From Streptomyces sp. NBC_01231 (GTDB lineage: Bacteria; Actinomycetota; Actinomycetes; Streptomycetales; Streptomycetaceae), in the NCBI GenBank assembly GCA_035999765.1, contig CP108521.1:3906001-3970000 (forward strand): a DNA stretch of 64,000 nucleotides, read 5' to 3'. Of the stretch, positions 46,020 through 54,679 are shown one piece after another. Under the pieces are notes generated by a model. That model saw only the letters and a list, made by a program, of their open reading frames with translations. It was not told where the DNA came from and did no database searches. The position numbers and the translations under genes were made by a program. Each line of letters begins with the position of its first letter. The first letter of the stretch is position 1.

Positions 46020-46616
46020 GTCATCTCCCCGCCGGAACCGAGATCGCGCGGGTTCTGATGCCCCATGGCCGTGTGGCGGCGTCTTCGGCCGTCCAAGGGG
46101 AGGTGTCCCGCACCACATCGGCGTGCGGCACCTGCGCTGGGGTTGCGCGTCGTCATGACTCTCCTTCGGGCGAGGCTTCGTACGGTTGGGGGGCGCCGGT
46201 TCGTACCGGGCAGAAGCGCGCACGTGCGATCGGAGGCGACGGTTTCAGGGAGCCCGCTCATGGTCTCGACGGGCAGGCCGAGACTGCCTCGCGACGAGGG
46301 CGGCTGCAAGGCCGGTCTCATGCGCCCGAGCTCCGTTTCACATCCGTACGATCCCGTTCCGGGGACACCACCGGCTCTCGTTGTTCGCGAACACGCCGGT
46401 CAGCGCCGCTTTGCCCGGCCTCGCCGGGAACCTTGGCGACCGCTCGCTCCCCAGGTGGCTTCTGGCGGTTCTCTTGTCGGCCGCATGCCGATGCTCTGGA
46501 CGGGCTGTTCCCGGAGTGCACCGGACCTATCGGGCTCGACGAGCGCTGCTCTTGCGACGTGTCGGCGCTCGCTCGTGCGGCTACCGGTCCCGGGAGCCGG
46601 GCCGCGGGCACGACGA
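46020..46616. other. Intergenic region with no recognisable gene, about 600 bp
   Basis: Between the UbiA-like gene start and the terminator of the aldo/keto reductase gene. Several frames are open on both strands, but their products are Arg/Ser-rich with no codon bias or family resemblance. It must hold the promoter of the minus-strand operon. I see no clear operator. Confidence 0.5.
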
Positions 46617-46656
46617 AGCCCGGTCCCGGCGGCGTGGACGCCGCCGGGACCGGGCT
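46617..46656 (-). terminator. Terminator after the aldo/keto reductase gene
   Basis: A perfect 17-bp stem, AGCCCGGTCCCGGCGGC (46617-46633) with 46640-46656 and loop GTGGAC, lies 27 bp beyond the reductase stop codon on the minus strand. Confidence 0.92.
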
Positions 46657-46683
46657 CGTCGGACGACGCGGGCGTCGAAGGGC

Positions 46684-47646
46684 TCAGGCGGTGTTCAGCC
46701 GGTCGAGCTGGTGAGCGTCCAGTTCGAGGTCGACCGCCACCAGGCATTCGTCCAGTTGAGCCACCGAGCTCACCCCGATGACCGGGAGCACACTGGGCGA
46801 ACTGTGCATGTGCCAGGCAAGCGCCACCTGGTTCGGTGAGGCGCCGAGCTCCTCCGCGACCGAGCCCAGCGCGGACAGCCGGCCCGGTGTGCCAGGGTGG
46901 TCGTACTGCTCCGGGACCGGGCGGTCCGAGCGCGACAGCGCCCCGCCCAGCAGAGTCGAGTAGCCGAGCAGCGTCAGTTCCCGCTCGGAGCGCACGTAGT
47001 CAAGGAGTTCGTCGCCGGCGTGGGGGTTGGCGCCGAAGTCCGCACCGGGCCGTGGCTGAAGGTAGGTGGCCCGTTGCTGGACACAGGTGTAGCCGGCGAC
47101 ACCGAGCTGCCGCGCCAGGGCACGGGCTCGCTCGATCCGCCAGGCCGTGTGGTTGCTGCAGCCGAGCAGCTGGACCGTGCCGCGCGCCACCAACTCCCCG
47201 AAGGCCGTGACCGTCTCCTCCAGAGGCGTGCGCCGGTCCTCGATGTGTGCGTAGTAGACGTCGATGCGGTCGGTCCCCAACCGGTCCAGGCTGGCCTTGA
47301 CCTGACGCTCGATCACTTCTTTCGACAGCCCTTCCGCGGCCTGCGGCCACGGGGCGTCGAGGGGCACGGGTAATGCTCCCACCTTGGTGGCCAGGACTAT
47401 CTGGTCACGTACACCGCGGCTGCGCAGCCACCTGCCGAGCAGCGCCTCGCTCTCCTCGCCTGTTCCGCCCTCGGGCCAGAACGCGTACGTGTTGGCGGTG
47501 TCGATGAAGGTGCCACCTACCTCCAGGAATCGGTCGAGGACGGCAAACGCCGTCGCCTCGTCGGTCTTGGTGCCGAAGTGCATCCCTCCTAAACACAGTG
47601 CGCTGGCGTCGAAGCCCGACTCGCCGCCGATCCGCCGCTTTTTCAT
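46684..47646 (-). CDS. Aldo/keto reductase
   Basis: An NADPH-dependent carbonyl reductase of 320 residues. The catalytic tetrad can be read as Asp and Tyr in FIDTANTYAFWPEGG, Lys in VLATKVGALPV, and His in VYYAHIEDRRTPLEET. The C-terminal NADPH site includes LGASPNQVALAWHM. Two leucines are encoded by TTA (47590-47592 and 47371-47373), very rare in Streptomyces and implying bldA dependence. The start at 47646 has GGAAGGA 6 bp upstream. Divergent from the SARP gene. Confidence 0.9.
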   Translation of the reverse strand: MKKRRIGGESGFDASALCLGGMHFGTKTDEATAFAVLDRFLEVGGTFIDTANTYAFWPEGGTGEESEALLGRWLRSRGVRDQIVLATKVGALPVPLDAPWPQAAEGLSKEVIERQVKASLDRLGTDRIDVYYAHIEDRRTPLEETVTAFGELVARGTVQLLGCSNHTAWRIERARALARQLGVAGYTCVQQRATYLQPRPGADFGANPHAGDELLDYVRSERELTLLGYSTLLGGALSRSDRPVPEQYDHPGTPGRLSALGSVAEELGASPNQVALAWHMHSSPSVLPVIGVSSVAQLDECLVAVDLELDAHQLDRLNTA

Positions 47647-48320
47647 TTGATGTCCTTCCATGGGTCATGACATGTGGGCGTCACCCAGGATTCACCGACC
47701 GGATTTCGCCCCGGGGCCGTGCAGGTGCGCCGGCGTCCGGACTGTAGGAGAAGAAACCGTCGGAGGCGACCCTGCGACTCCCGGCCGGGAGGAATCACAC
47801 GGTCCGGGGTGGCCGAACATGAGCGCGCCTCGCGGGCCGCCGGCCGCGGCGAAGCACAGCGGTTGACGACCGCCCGGCGACACGAGATCCGCACCGCCGC
47901 GGCGCTCCACGCATCCCCCTGAGGCTCGACGGGAGGGGCGCTCGGCACCGGGCGGCCGCCCCCCACACACGTGCGCCCATCTGTTCGAATGCCGTATTCG
48001 ACATGATCATCAGACGTCACCACATCGAATCACCGCACGCACCGTGAAATACCGTTCCGGCACGTACGGCACCAGGAGACGGTCAACTGGATTTCACATT
48101 CACAGCATCGGACTCACCTGACGTAAACCATCGGCGCGCACGGCCAGGAGGAGCACTATTCGGCCATCATGGACCAGCCTGATGCGTAGCGGAACGTGGC
48201 CACGCGACGCCGGGGCGTGGTAGCTTTTGTGCGTTCGTTTTCCAGCGGGCGACTGCTTTTGGTGAATCGTGCATGGCACTGCGCATGGCTTCTGGCCACG
48301 ACATCGGGGAGAGTGCTTCT
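47647..48320. promoter_or_regulatory. Divergent region between aldo/keto reductase and SARP genes, 674 bp
   Basis: Open frames here (for example on the minus strand 47692-47970) lack codon bias and ribosome binding sites. The part nearest the SARP gene (48000-48170) is relatively AT-rich and probably contains the promoter. GGGGAGAG at about 48306-48313 is the SARP ribosome binding site. No RNA gene seen. Confidence 0.5.
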
Positions 48321-49136
48321 ATGGACGTAGCCGTAAATACTCTGGGAGATTTAAGGGTTCTTACCGCCCAGCGGAACACAACTCCAAGCGCCCCGAAGCA
48401 GCGTCAAGTCCTGGCGCTCCTTTCGGCCCGAGCGAATCAGCCGACGCTCACCGAGGATTTCTATCGCGAGCTCTGGGGAAACCAGCCGCCGCGGACGGCC
48501 ACCGCAACCCTGCATACATACATCGGGCAATTGCGACGCGCTATGGCAAAGGCCCTGGATGTCGACACCCATACCGTCTCCGAGCGACTTCTGATCACTC
48601 AGCCCGGCGGCTACGTTCTGCGAGTGGACCCCGAGCTGCATGACTTCGCGCAGTACCACCGGCTGCTGGAGAAGGCGGACGAGGCCCGGCGCACCCGGCC
48701 GGCGGAGGAGGCCGTGCTGCACTACCGCGCGGCACTGGGCCTGTGGCGCGGTCCGGCCCTCGCCGACATCAGCTGCGGCCCTGTCCTGCGGGTATGGGCG
48801 GATCGCGCCAACGAGTCCTGCCTGAACTCCACCGAGAAGCTCATCGCACTCGAGTTGCAGCTCGGCCATCCGCTAGAGGTGCTCAGCGAACTGCGCGAAC
48901 TGGCGGCCCGCCACCCGCTTCACGAGAATCTGCACGGGCAGCTGATGGTCGCCTTCTTCCAGGCCGGCCGCAGGAACGAAGCACTGGAGACGTACCACGC
49001 CCTGCGGAAGCGGATCGTGAGCGAACTCGGCCTGGAACCCTCCGCACGTCTGACCCTTCTGCAGCAGGACATCATCAAGTCACCTGCACGTGCCCTGAAG
49101 AGGATCGACTACCACGACCTGAAGTTCAGCGCCTGA
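48321..49136 (+). CDS. SARP-family pathway-specific activator
   Basis: A 271-residue Streptomyces antibiotic regulatory protein. It has an OmpR-like winged-helix N-terminus (PKQRQVLALLSARANQPTL, LWGNQPPRTATATLHTYIGQ, then LRRAM) and a bacterial transcriptional activator (BTAD) domain (about 105-250; EAVLHYRAALGLWRGPALAD, HPLHENLHGQLMVAFFQAGR). Codon 11 (48351-48353) is TTA, so it needs the bldA tRNA. ATG 48321 is chosen for its GGGAGAG and the SARP-like N-terminal length; ATG 48273 and 48285 are in frame upstream. It lies between the two arms of the cluster and is the likely cluster activator. Confidence 0.92.
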   Translation: MDVAVNTLGDLRVLTAQRNTTPSAPKQRQVLALLSARANQPTLTEDFYRELWGNQPPRTATATLHTYIGQLRRAMAKALDVDTHTVSERLLITQPGGYVLRVDPELHDFAQYHRLLEKADEARRTRPAEEAVLHYRAALGLWRGPALADISCGPVLRVWADRANESCLNSTEKLIALELQLGHPLEVLSELRELAARHPLHENLHGQLMVAFFQAGRRNEALETYHALRKRIVSELGLEPSARLTLLQQDIIKSPARALKRIDYHDLKFSA

Positions 49137-49220
49137 CACGGAAAGACCTGGCCCGCACCCGCGACTCGCACGGGGCAGGAATGCGTGGATGACGTTCCGC
49201 TATCACCGAAAAGACAGTGA

Positions 49221-49278
49221 CAGCGGTTTCGTATACACCGCTGGACAATCATGCCGACTGCTAAGAAAGCGGTTGACA
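49221..49278 (+). promoter_or_regulatory. Candidate galU-operon promoter and palindromic site
   Basis: CAGCGGT (49221-49227) and ACCGCTG (49237-49243) form a 7-bp inverted repeat. A consensus -35, TTGACA, follows at 49273-49278; no good -10 is obvious, as expected for an activator-dependent (SARP) promoter. Assignment is tentative. Confidence 0.35.
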
Positions 49279-49335
49279 GGCTGATGACGCACATGTCAGG
49301 GTTTTTTCGTGGCTCCTTGGGGGGAAGGACAGTAG

Positions 49336-50280
49336 GTGGCATCGGAGTTACTTCGTGAACGAAAAAGACCACTGCTGTCTCCACGCCTCACCAAAGCCGT
49401 CATTCCGGTAGGAGGCCTGGGAACTCGCTTCCTACCGGCGACCAAGGCCATTCCCAAGGAAATGCTGCCGGTCATCGACAAGCCTGCCATCCAATATGTG
49501 GTGGAGGAAGCGGTCACCGTCGGCCTGACAGACATACTCATGGTAACCGGTCGCAATAAGCGATCACTGGAAGACCATTTCGACCGCAACCTCGAAATCG
49601 AAGAGACGCTGGCCCACAGAGGCGACGAGGCACAGTTGCTCCGGGTGCGCGAATCCAGCGATCTCGTGTCGCTGCACTACGTTCGCCAGGGCGCCGCCAA
49701 AGGCGTCGGCCACGCTGTCCTGTGCGCGCAACCACATGTGGGAGACGAGCCGTTCGCCGTCCTGCTCGGTGACGATCTCATCGATCCCCGCAATCCCCTG
49801 CTCGACCGCATGATCGCCGTGCAGGAACGATTCGGTGGCAGCGTCGTGGCGCTCATGGAGGTGGACCCACGCGACATCCACCTCTACGGATGCGCCGCCG
49901 TCGCACCCACCGACGAGGCCGATGTCGTACGCATCACGGGTCTCGTCGAAAAGCCCGGCCCGGGCGAGGCGCCCAGCGCCCTCGCCGTCATCGGCCGCTT
50001 CGTCCTCCACCCCGGCATCTTCGACGTGATCCGCGGCACCGGGCCCGGGCGCGGCGGGGAGATCCAGCTCACCGACGCGCTGGACAGCCTCGGCAGGACA
50101 GCACATCCCGACGCGCCGGTGCACGGCGTCCTTTTCTCCGGTCGCCGGTACGACACCGGCGACCGGGCCGACTACCTGCGCACCATCGTCCGGCTGGCCT
50201 GCGAACGCGAGGATCTGGGGCCGGACTTCCGAGCGTGGCTCGCCGCGTTCGTCTCGCACGACTTCCATGAAACAAGGTGA
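49336..50280 (+). CDS. galU: UTP-glucose-1-phosphate uridylyltransferase
   Basis: Makes UDP-glucose from UTP and glucose-1-phosphate. The 314 residues show the nucleotide-binding loop GGLGTRFLPATKAIPKEML, IDKPAIQYVVEEA, GHAVLCAQPHVGDEPFAVLL with GDD metal site, and the VEKP motif. The GTG start (GGAAGGA 6 bp upstream) is followed by a TTA codon at position 5 (49348-49350), so this copy is probably bldA-dependent and cluster-specific rather than the housekeeping enzyme. First gene of the plus-strand arm; its stop overlaps the next gene's ribosome binding site. Confidence 0.93.
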   Translation: MASELLRERKRPLLSPRLTKAVIPVGGLGTRFLPATKAIPKEMLPVIDKPAIQYVVEEAVTVGLTDILMVTGRNKRSLEDHFDRNLEIEETLAHRGDEAQLLRVRESSDLVSLHYVRQGAAKGVGHAVLCAQPHVGDEPFAVLLGDDLIDPRNPLLDRMIAVQERFGGSVVALMEVDPRDIHLYGCAAVAPTDEADVVRITGLVEKPGPGEAPSALAVIGRFVLHPGIFDVIRGTGPGRGGEIQLTDALDSLGRTAHPDAPVHGVLFSGRRYDTGDRADYLRTIVRLACEREDLGPDFRAWLAAFVSHDFHETR

Positions 50281-50285
50281 ACGAA

Positions 50286-52235
50286 ATGCCCTCTGGCTTC
50301 CCTCTGGACACCCGGCTCCCCGACTCCGCCAACGGCACCGAGACCGACCCCCTGACGCTGGCCCGGCTCGTACTCGCCGGCCACGACCCGGCCGGCCTGC
50401 CCCGCACACCGTCGGCCGCCGACGCGGCCCCCGGGCAGACGCCGTTACTGACCGGTGCGGAGGCCGTGGCGGCGCTGCTCGCCGACGGCGGTGTCCGCAG
50501 TGTCTTCGTCTACGCGGGCACCTCGGAGCTGGCGATCTGCGACGCACTGCACCGCACCGAAGGTGTCCAGTTGTCCAACGGACGCGGTGACAAGGAATCC
50601 GCCTTCATGGCCGCGGGCGCCTCCCTGACGAACCCGGGCCGCGGCGCGGCCGTGCTGCACGGCGCTCGCGGGCTCACCAACGCCGCCGGAGCCGTGGCCG
50701 ATGCCCGGCGCAACGAGGTGGGGGCCCTGTTCCTCGTCGGTCTTCCCACCAGCGGTTCCGCCCGCTTCCTGCCGCCGCACGGCGAACACGGCCTGATGGA
50801 CGGCATCGGCGCGTTCGCCGACTGGTCGTGGCAGGCCCCGCCGGTGCCCCAGGATCCCGGCGAACGCCGGGCCGCGGCCGAGCGGTTCGTGGAGCGGCTC
50901 AGAGCGAGCCTGGCCTTCATCAACACACCGCCGCACCGGCCGGCCATGTTCGGTGTCCCCCAGGATGTCGCCGAGAGCCGCTGGATCCCGCTCGACGCGC
51001 TGCTCACGACCCCGCCCGCCACACCGGCCACCGATCTCCGGCAACCCGCGCTGACGGCTCTGCTGAGCGAGCTGCGGCAGGCCCGGCGCCCGCTGTTCCT
51101 CCTCGACGACTACGCGCTCCACCACGCGGGGATACGCCCTGCGCTCGACCGGCTGAGCGCCGCGACCGGAGCGGCGGTGCTTCAAGTGCGCTACCGGCGC
51201 GGCCCGATGCTCTTCGAGCGGCTACGGAGCGAAGAGGTGACGAACTTCGCCGGATGGCTCAACCCCTTCAGCGCGGCTCACCGCACCCTGCTCGCGGAGT
51301 GCGACCTCCTGGTGACCGTGGAGGACCGCAACATCTACGAACGAGTCGTCGGCCCCCTGCCCGACTGCCGGAAGGCGGCGGTCAACACCGACCCCGCCAA
51401 GGTCCTCAAGAACGAGTACCTGCACGACGACGAGCCGCTGGTCGTCGGAGAACCGGCCCTGATACTCGCGGAGTTGGCCGACCGACTGAGCGTCTTGGCA
51501 GAACCGGCGCCCGCGCCCTGGTTCCCGGCGGATGCCCACGCCGAGCACATGGTGAGCCCCGAGCAGGCCGCCGGCGCCGTCGAGGACGGACGCCGCGCCG
51601 TCGCCCGGGCGCTCGCCGCGACGCTCGCCTCCTGGGAGCGGCCCGCACTCGTGGACGACAGCCAGATGTTCGGCGGACTGCTGTCCGAGCACTATGACGA
51701 CTTCCCGCAGGGGCTGCGGGTCTTCGGCGACCACGGGGCGTTCGTCGGCGGCGGACTGGCGTACGCGACGGGCCTGGCCCACGGAGACAGGGACGCCCGG
51801 GTCATGTGCACCCTGGGTGACCAGGCTTTCACGAACTCCTTCCAGGGGCTGGTGGCCGCCGTGCAGGACCAGGCCCAGGTGCTGTTCGTGGTGTGCAACA
51901 ACGGGGAGTCGGTCTCGCTGAAGAAGCAGGCCGCCGCCTCCTACGGCGCCTCGGACCGTTCGTACCTCGCAAATGTCGGTCACATGGCGTACCACCGGGT
52001 CGCCGAAGCACTCGGAGTGCCCGCACACCAGGTGGTCGTCCCCGTCGGCGGCTCGCCCGCGGCGGTGGAGGCCGCGGTGTCCCAGCTGGCGACCGCGCTG
52101 GAGAAGAGCGCCGCCGAACAGGGGCCCAGCCTGGTCGAGATCGTCCTGCCGTCGGATCCCGAGGTGTGGAAGGGCATCTGGATCACCCAGGGCTTCGAGG
52201 TGACGCAGCCGGCGGAACCGGAGAGCGTGGCGTGA
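50286..52235 (+). CDS. Thiamine-diphosphate-dependent enzyme (acetolactate synthase/decarboxylase fold)
   Basis: 649 residues with the three-domain ThDP layout. The N-terminal pyrimidine domain has the likely catalytic Glu in GDKESAFMAAGAS. A central domain follows (about 255-390). The C-terminal pyrophosphate domain carries GDQAFTNSFQG with N-N 25 residues later (VVCNNGESVSL), so the usual GDG is GDQ. A 50-residue Pro-rich N-terminal extension precedes the fold. Substrate unknown; acyloin, sulfo- or keto-acid chemistry are possible. TTA at 50445-50447. ATG 50286 has AAGGTGA 5 bp upstream; a GTG at 50277 would overlap the galU stop. Confidence 0.85.
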   Translation: MPSGFPLDTRLPDSANGTETDPLTLARLVLAGHDPAGLPRTPSAADAAPGQTPLLTGAEAVAALLADGGVRSVFVYAGTSELAICDALHRTEGVQLSNGRGDKESAFMAAGASLTNPGRGAAVLHGARGLTNAAGAVADARRNEVGALFLVGLPTSGSARFLPPHGEHGLMDGIGAFADWSWQAPPVPQDPGERRAAAERFVERLRASLAFINTPPHRPAMFGVPQDVAESRWIPLDALLTTPPATPATDLRQPALTALLSELRQARRPLFLLDDYALHHAGIRPALDRLSAATGAAVLQVRYRRGPMLFERLRSEEVTNFAGWLNPFSAAHRTLLAECDLLVTVEDRNIYERVVGPLPDCRKAAVNTDPAKVLKNEYLHDDEPLVVGEPALILAELADRLSVLAEPAPAPWFPADAHAEHMVSPEQAAGAVEDGRRAVARALAATLASWERPALVDDSQMFGGLLSEHYDDFPQGLRVFGDHGAFVGGGLAYATGLAHGDRDARVMCTLGDQAFTNSFQGLVAAVQDQAQVLFVVCNNGESVSLKKQAAASYGASDRSYLANVGHMAYHRVAEALGVPAHQVVVPVGGSPAAVEAAVSQLATALEKSAAEQGPSLVEIVLPSDPEVWKGIWITQGFEVTQPAEPESVA

Positions 52236-53449
52236 GGGAGGGGCCGGCGGCCCGTGCCGGGCGGCCGCGGATCGCCCTGAGCGTGGTGTTCTTCGTCAAC
52301 GGGGCCCTGTTCGGCAACTGGGTGCTGCGCATCCCCGCCGTCAAGGACCACGTCGGCGCGGACACCGGCCCGCTCGGGCTTGCGCTGCTCGGCATCGCCG
52401 TGGGCGCCCTGGTGTCCAAGCAGGTCGCCGGCCAGCTCGTCGCCCGGTACGGGAGCCGCCCCGTCACCGTGCTCGGCATCACCCTGAGCTGCCTGGCCCT
52501 GATCCTCCCCGCGCTCGCCGGGAACATCGTCACTCTCGGGCTCGCCCTCATCGGCTTCGGCGGGGCGATGGGCATCGTGGACGTGGCGATGAACGCCCAC
52601 GGCGTCGCCCTGCAGGACCGCATGGGCCGTCCCGTCCTGTCCTCCCTGCACGGGGTGTACAGCATCGGCGGGCTGCTCGGCGCGCTCACCGGCGGAGCCG
52701 CCGAGGCCCACGACCTGTCCCCACTGGTGCACTTCGCTCTCGTCGCCGCGGTGCTGGGCGGCGTGGCCCTCGCCGTGTCGCCCTGGCTGCTGCCCGCGAG
52801 CAGCGATGTCGCCCCGAGGGCTGCCGAAGGGGGCTGGGCCAAGCTGCCCGCCGAGCGCAGGATGCCGCTGGTGCTGCTGGGCTTCGTCGGCCTGTGCGGC
52901 ATGGCGGGAGAGGGGGCCGTCGGCGACTGGGGTGCCATTTACCTGCGCGACGACCTCGGCACCAGCGCCGAGTTCGCCGCCGTGGGCTACTCCGCGTACT
53001 CCGTGGCCATGGCCGCCGGGCGCCTCCTCGGCGACCGTTTCCTGGCCCGTTGGGGCGACGTACGGGTGGTCACGTGGGCGGTGGCGTCCGCGGGCTGCGC
53101 GTTCGCCGCCGGTCTTGTGGCCGGGCATCCGGCCGCGGCCGTCTGCGGGTTCGCGGCGCTGGGCACGGGGCTGTCCATCGTGATGCCCGCGGTCTTCTCC
53201 ATGGCCGGGCGGATGGGCGGACCGACCACCGGCCCGGCCATCACCATCGTGTCCAGCATCGCCGGCACCGGCTTTTTGGCCGGGCCTCCGCTCATCGGCT
53301 TCCTCGCGCAGATCACCGGCCTGCCCCCGGCGCTCGGCGTGGTGAGCGTGCTCGCGCTGGGTGCCGCGGTCCTTCTGCGCTTCGTCGCTTCAGGGCAGCG
53401 GGCGGCCACCGAGCCGCCGCCTGCCCATGCCGCCCGACCTCTGCACTGA
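52232..53449 (+). CDS. MFS transporter (YbjJ-like), likely exporter
   Basis: A 405-residue membrane protein with about 12 helices. The loop between helices 2 and 3 has VARYGSRPVTVLG (the MFS motif A position), and NAHGVALQDRMGRPVLSSLH and YSAYSVAMAAGRLLGDRFLA are visible in the two halves. The GTG start overlaps the previous stop (GTGA), with GGAGAG 6 bp upstream. Position inside the plus-strand operon suggests export of the cluster product or an intermediate; sugar uptake cannot be excluded. Confidence 0.9.
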   Translation: MREGPAARAGRPRIALSVVFFVNGALFGNWVLRIPAVKDHVGADTGPLGLALLGIAVGALVSKQVAGQLVARYGSRPVTVLGITLSCLALILPALAGNIVTLGLALIGFGGAMGIVDVAMNAHGVALQDRMGRPVLSSLHGVYSIGGLLGALTGGAAEAHDLSPLVHFALVAAVLGGVALAVSPWLLPASSDVAPRAAEGGWAKLPAERRMPLVLLGFVGLCGMAGEGAVGDWGAIYLRDDLGTSAEFAAVGYSAYSVAMAAGRLLGDRFLARWGDVRVVTWAVASAGCAFAAGLVAGHPAAAVCGFAALGTGLSIVMPAVFSMAGRMGGPTTGPAITIVSSIAGTGFLAGPPLIGFLAQITGLPPALGVVSVLALGAAVLLRFVASGQRAATEPPPAHAARPLH

Positions 53450-53470
53450 CCCCACCCGAAAGGAACACCC

Positions 53471-54679
53471 GTGGCTCAACTCCGTCCCAGTGACCCACAA
53501 GTCCTGGCGACCGCCGTCGTCGACAGTGTCGTCGTCGTCTCCGACCCCGACGCCCGCCGCTCCGGCCTCTTCTACTGGGAGATGGCCCGCCCGTGGACCG
53601 AAGCCGTCGTCGACGCGGTCAGGAAAGCGGAGAACTCCGAGATCCGTTCCCTCGGCGAACGCCTCGTCGAGGACCCCGGCACTCCCGACCACTACCACCG
53701 GCTGCGTGCCGCCCTCGTCGAACAGGCAGCCCTGCCCTCCACCGCTCCCCTGTTCGACGCCGCATGGGAAGCCGAGTGCAACTCCCGTATCGGCTTCCAC
53801 CTGGGCGGACGGCACACGCGGGAAGCCGAGCCGGTCTCCGTCGAGGAACTGCGCGCCCTCCCACCCGGGCCCGCGCTGCCCCCCGGAGCCGATCCCGAGG
53901 TGCTGATCGTCGTGCCGTTCCGGGACCGCGACACCGGCGGCGCACGGCTGCGCAATCTGCTGGCCTGTCTGCTCGCCCTGCGCGATCAGTCGTTCCCCCG
54001 CGACCGGTACCAGGTCGCCGTCGTCGAGTCCGACGACTCCCCGCGCTGGCGCGAGGTGATCACGCCCTTCACCGACCACTACCTGTTCGCCCCCAAGGCC
54101 GGGATGTTCAACAAGTCCTGGGCGGTCAACGCGGGCCTGGTGAACACCCCCGGGCGCAACGAGGTGCTGTGCATCCTCGACGCCGACGTACTCGCCGACC
54201 GGGACTTCGTCGCCCGCAACGCGGAACGCTTCCGGTCACCGGGTGTCGGTGGCCATATGACGTACCGGAAGATGAGCTGCCTGGACGGCCCCACCACCGC
54301 CTGGGCCATCCGCGAGCGGGTCCAGCGCCGCGGCGCCGAGGCCGGCGCCGACGGACTGCGCGCCTTCCAGCTGCGCCGCCCGCCGGGCTGCTGCCTGTGG
54401 GTACGCACCGGGACCTTCCGCCGTATCGGCGGCATGGACGAACGGTACGAGGGGTGGGGCGGCGAGGACAACGACTTCGTCTACCGCTTCGACATAGCCG
54501 CCCCCTTCTTCAACCACGACGACTGGATGCTGCACATGCAGCATCCGCCGGCGTCCCTCCTCAGGCCGGACGGCGAACTCGTCAACGCCCACATCCCGCC
54601 GCTCAGCTGGCAACCCGAGGCGCCCATCGGGCAGTTGGACCGCTTTGCCACCGAACCCGCCGCGGGGAGCCGACCATGA
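53471..54679 (+). CDS. Glycosyltransferase with GT2 and GT7/27-type C-terminal domain
   Basis: 402 residues. A 140-residue N-terminal region of unknown fold precedes a GT-A domain (VLIVVPFRDRDTGGARLRNL, GMFNKSWAVNAGLVNTPG, LCILDADVLAD with a DAD metal site). The C-terminal signature GMDERYEGWGGEDNDFVYRF is typical of galactosyl/N-acetylgalactosaminyl-transferases (Glyco_transf_7C). There is no membrane segment, so it may act on a soluble acceptor. The GTG start has AAGGAA upstream; it ends in an ATGA overlap with the rapZ paralogue. Confidence 0.88.
   Translation: MAQLRPSDPQVLATAVVDSVVVVSDPDARRSGLFYWEMARPWTEAVVDAVRKAENSEIRSLGERLVEDPGTPDHYHRLRAALVEQAALPSTAPLFDAAWEAECNSRIGFHLGGRHTREAEPVSVEELRALPPGPALPPGADPEVLIVVPFRDRDTGGARLRNLLACLLALRDQSFPRDRYQVAVVESDDSPRWREVITPFTDHYLFAPKAGMFNKSWAVNAGLVNTPGRNEVLCILDADVLADRDFVARNAERFRSPGVGGHMTYRKMSCLDGPTTAWAIRERVQRRGAEAGADGLRAFQLRRPPGCCLWVRTGTFRRIGGMDERYEGWGGEDNDFVYRFDIAAPFFNHDDWMLHMQHPPASLLRPDGELVNAHIPPLSWQPEAPIGQLDRFATEPAAGSRP

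Noticed and set aside
46186-46839. Overlapping open frames on both strands in the 46 kb gap
   Set aside because: The products are Arg/Ser-rich without codon bias, ribosome binding sites or family resemblance.
50286-52235. Phosphonate pathway (phosphonopyruvate decarboxylase) for the ThDP gene
   Set aside because: No phosphoenolpyruvate mutase or other phosphonate gene is in the window, and the protein is longer than and different from Fom2-type decarboxylases.
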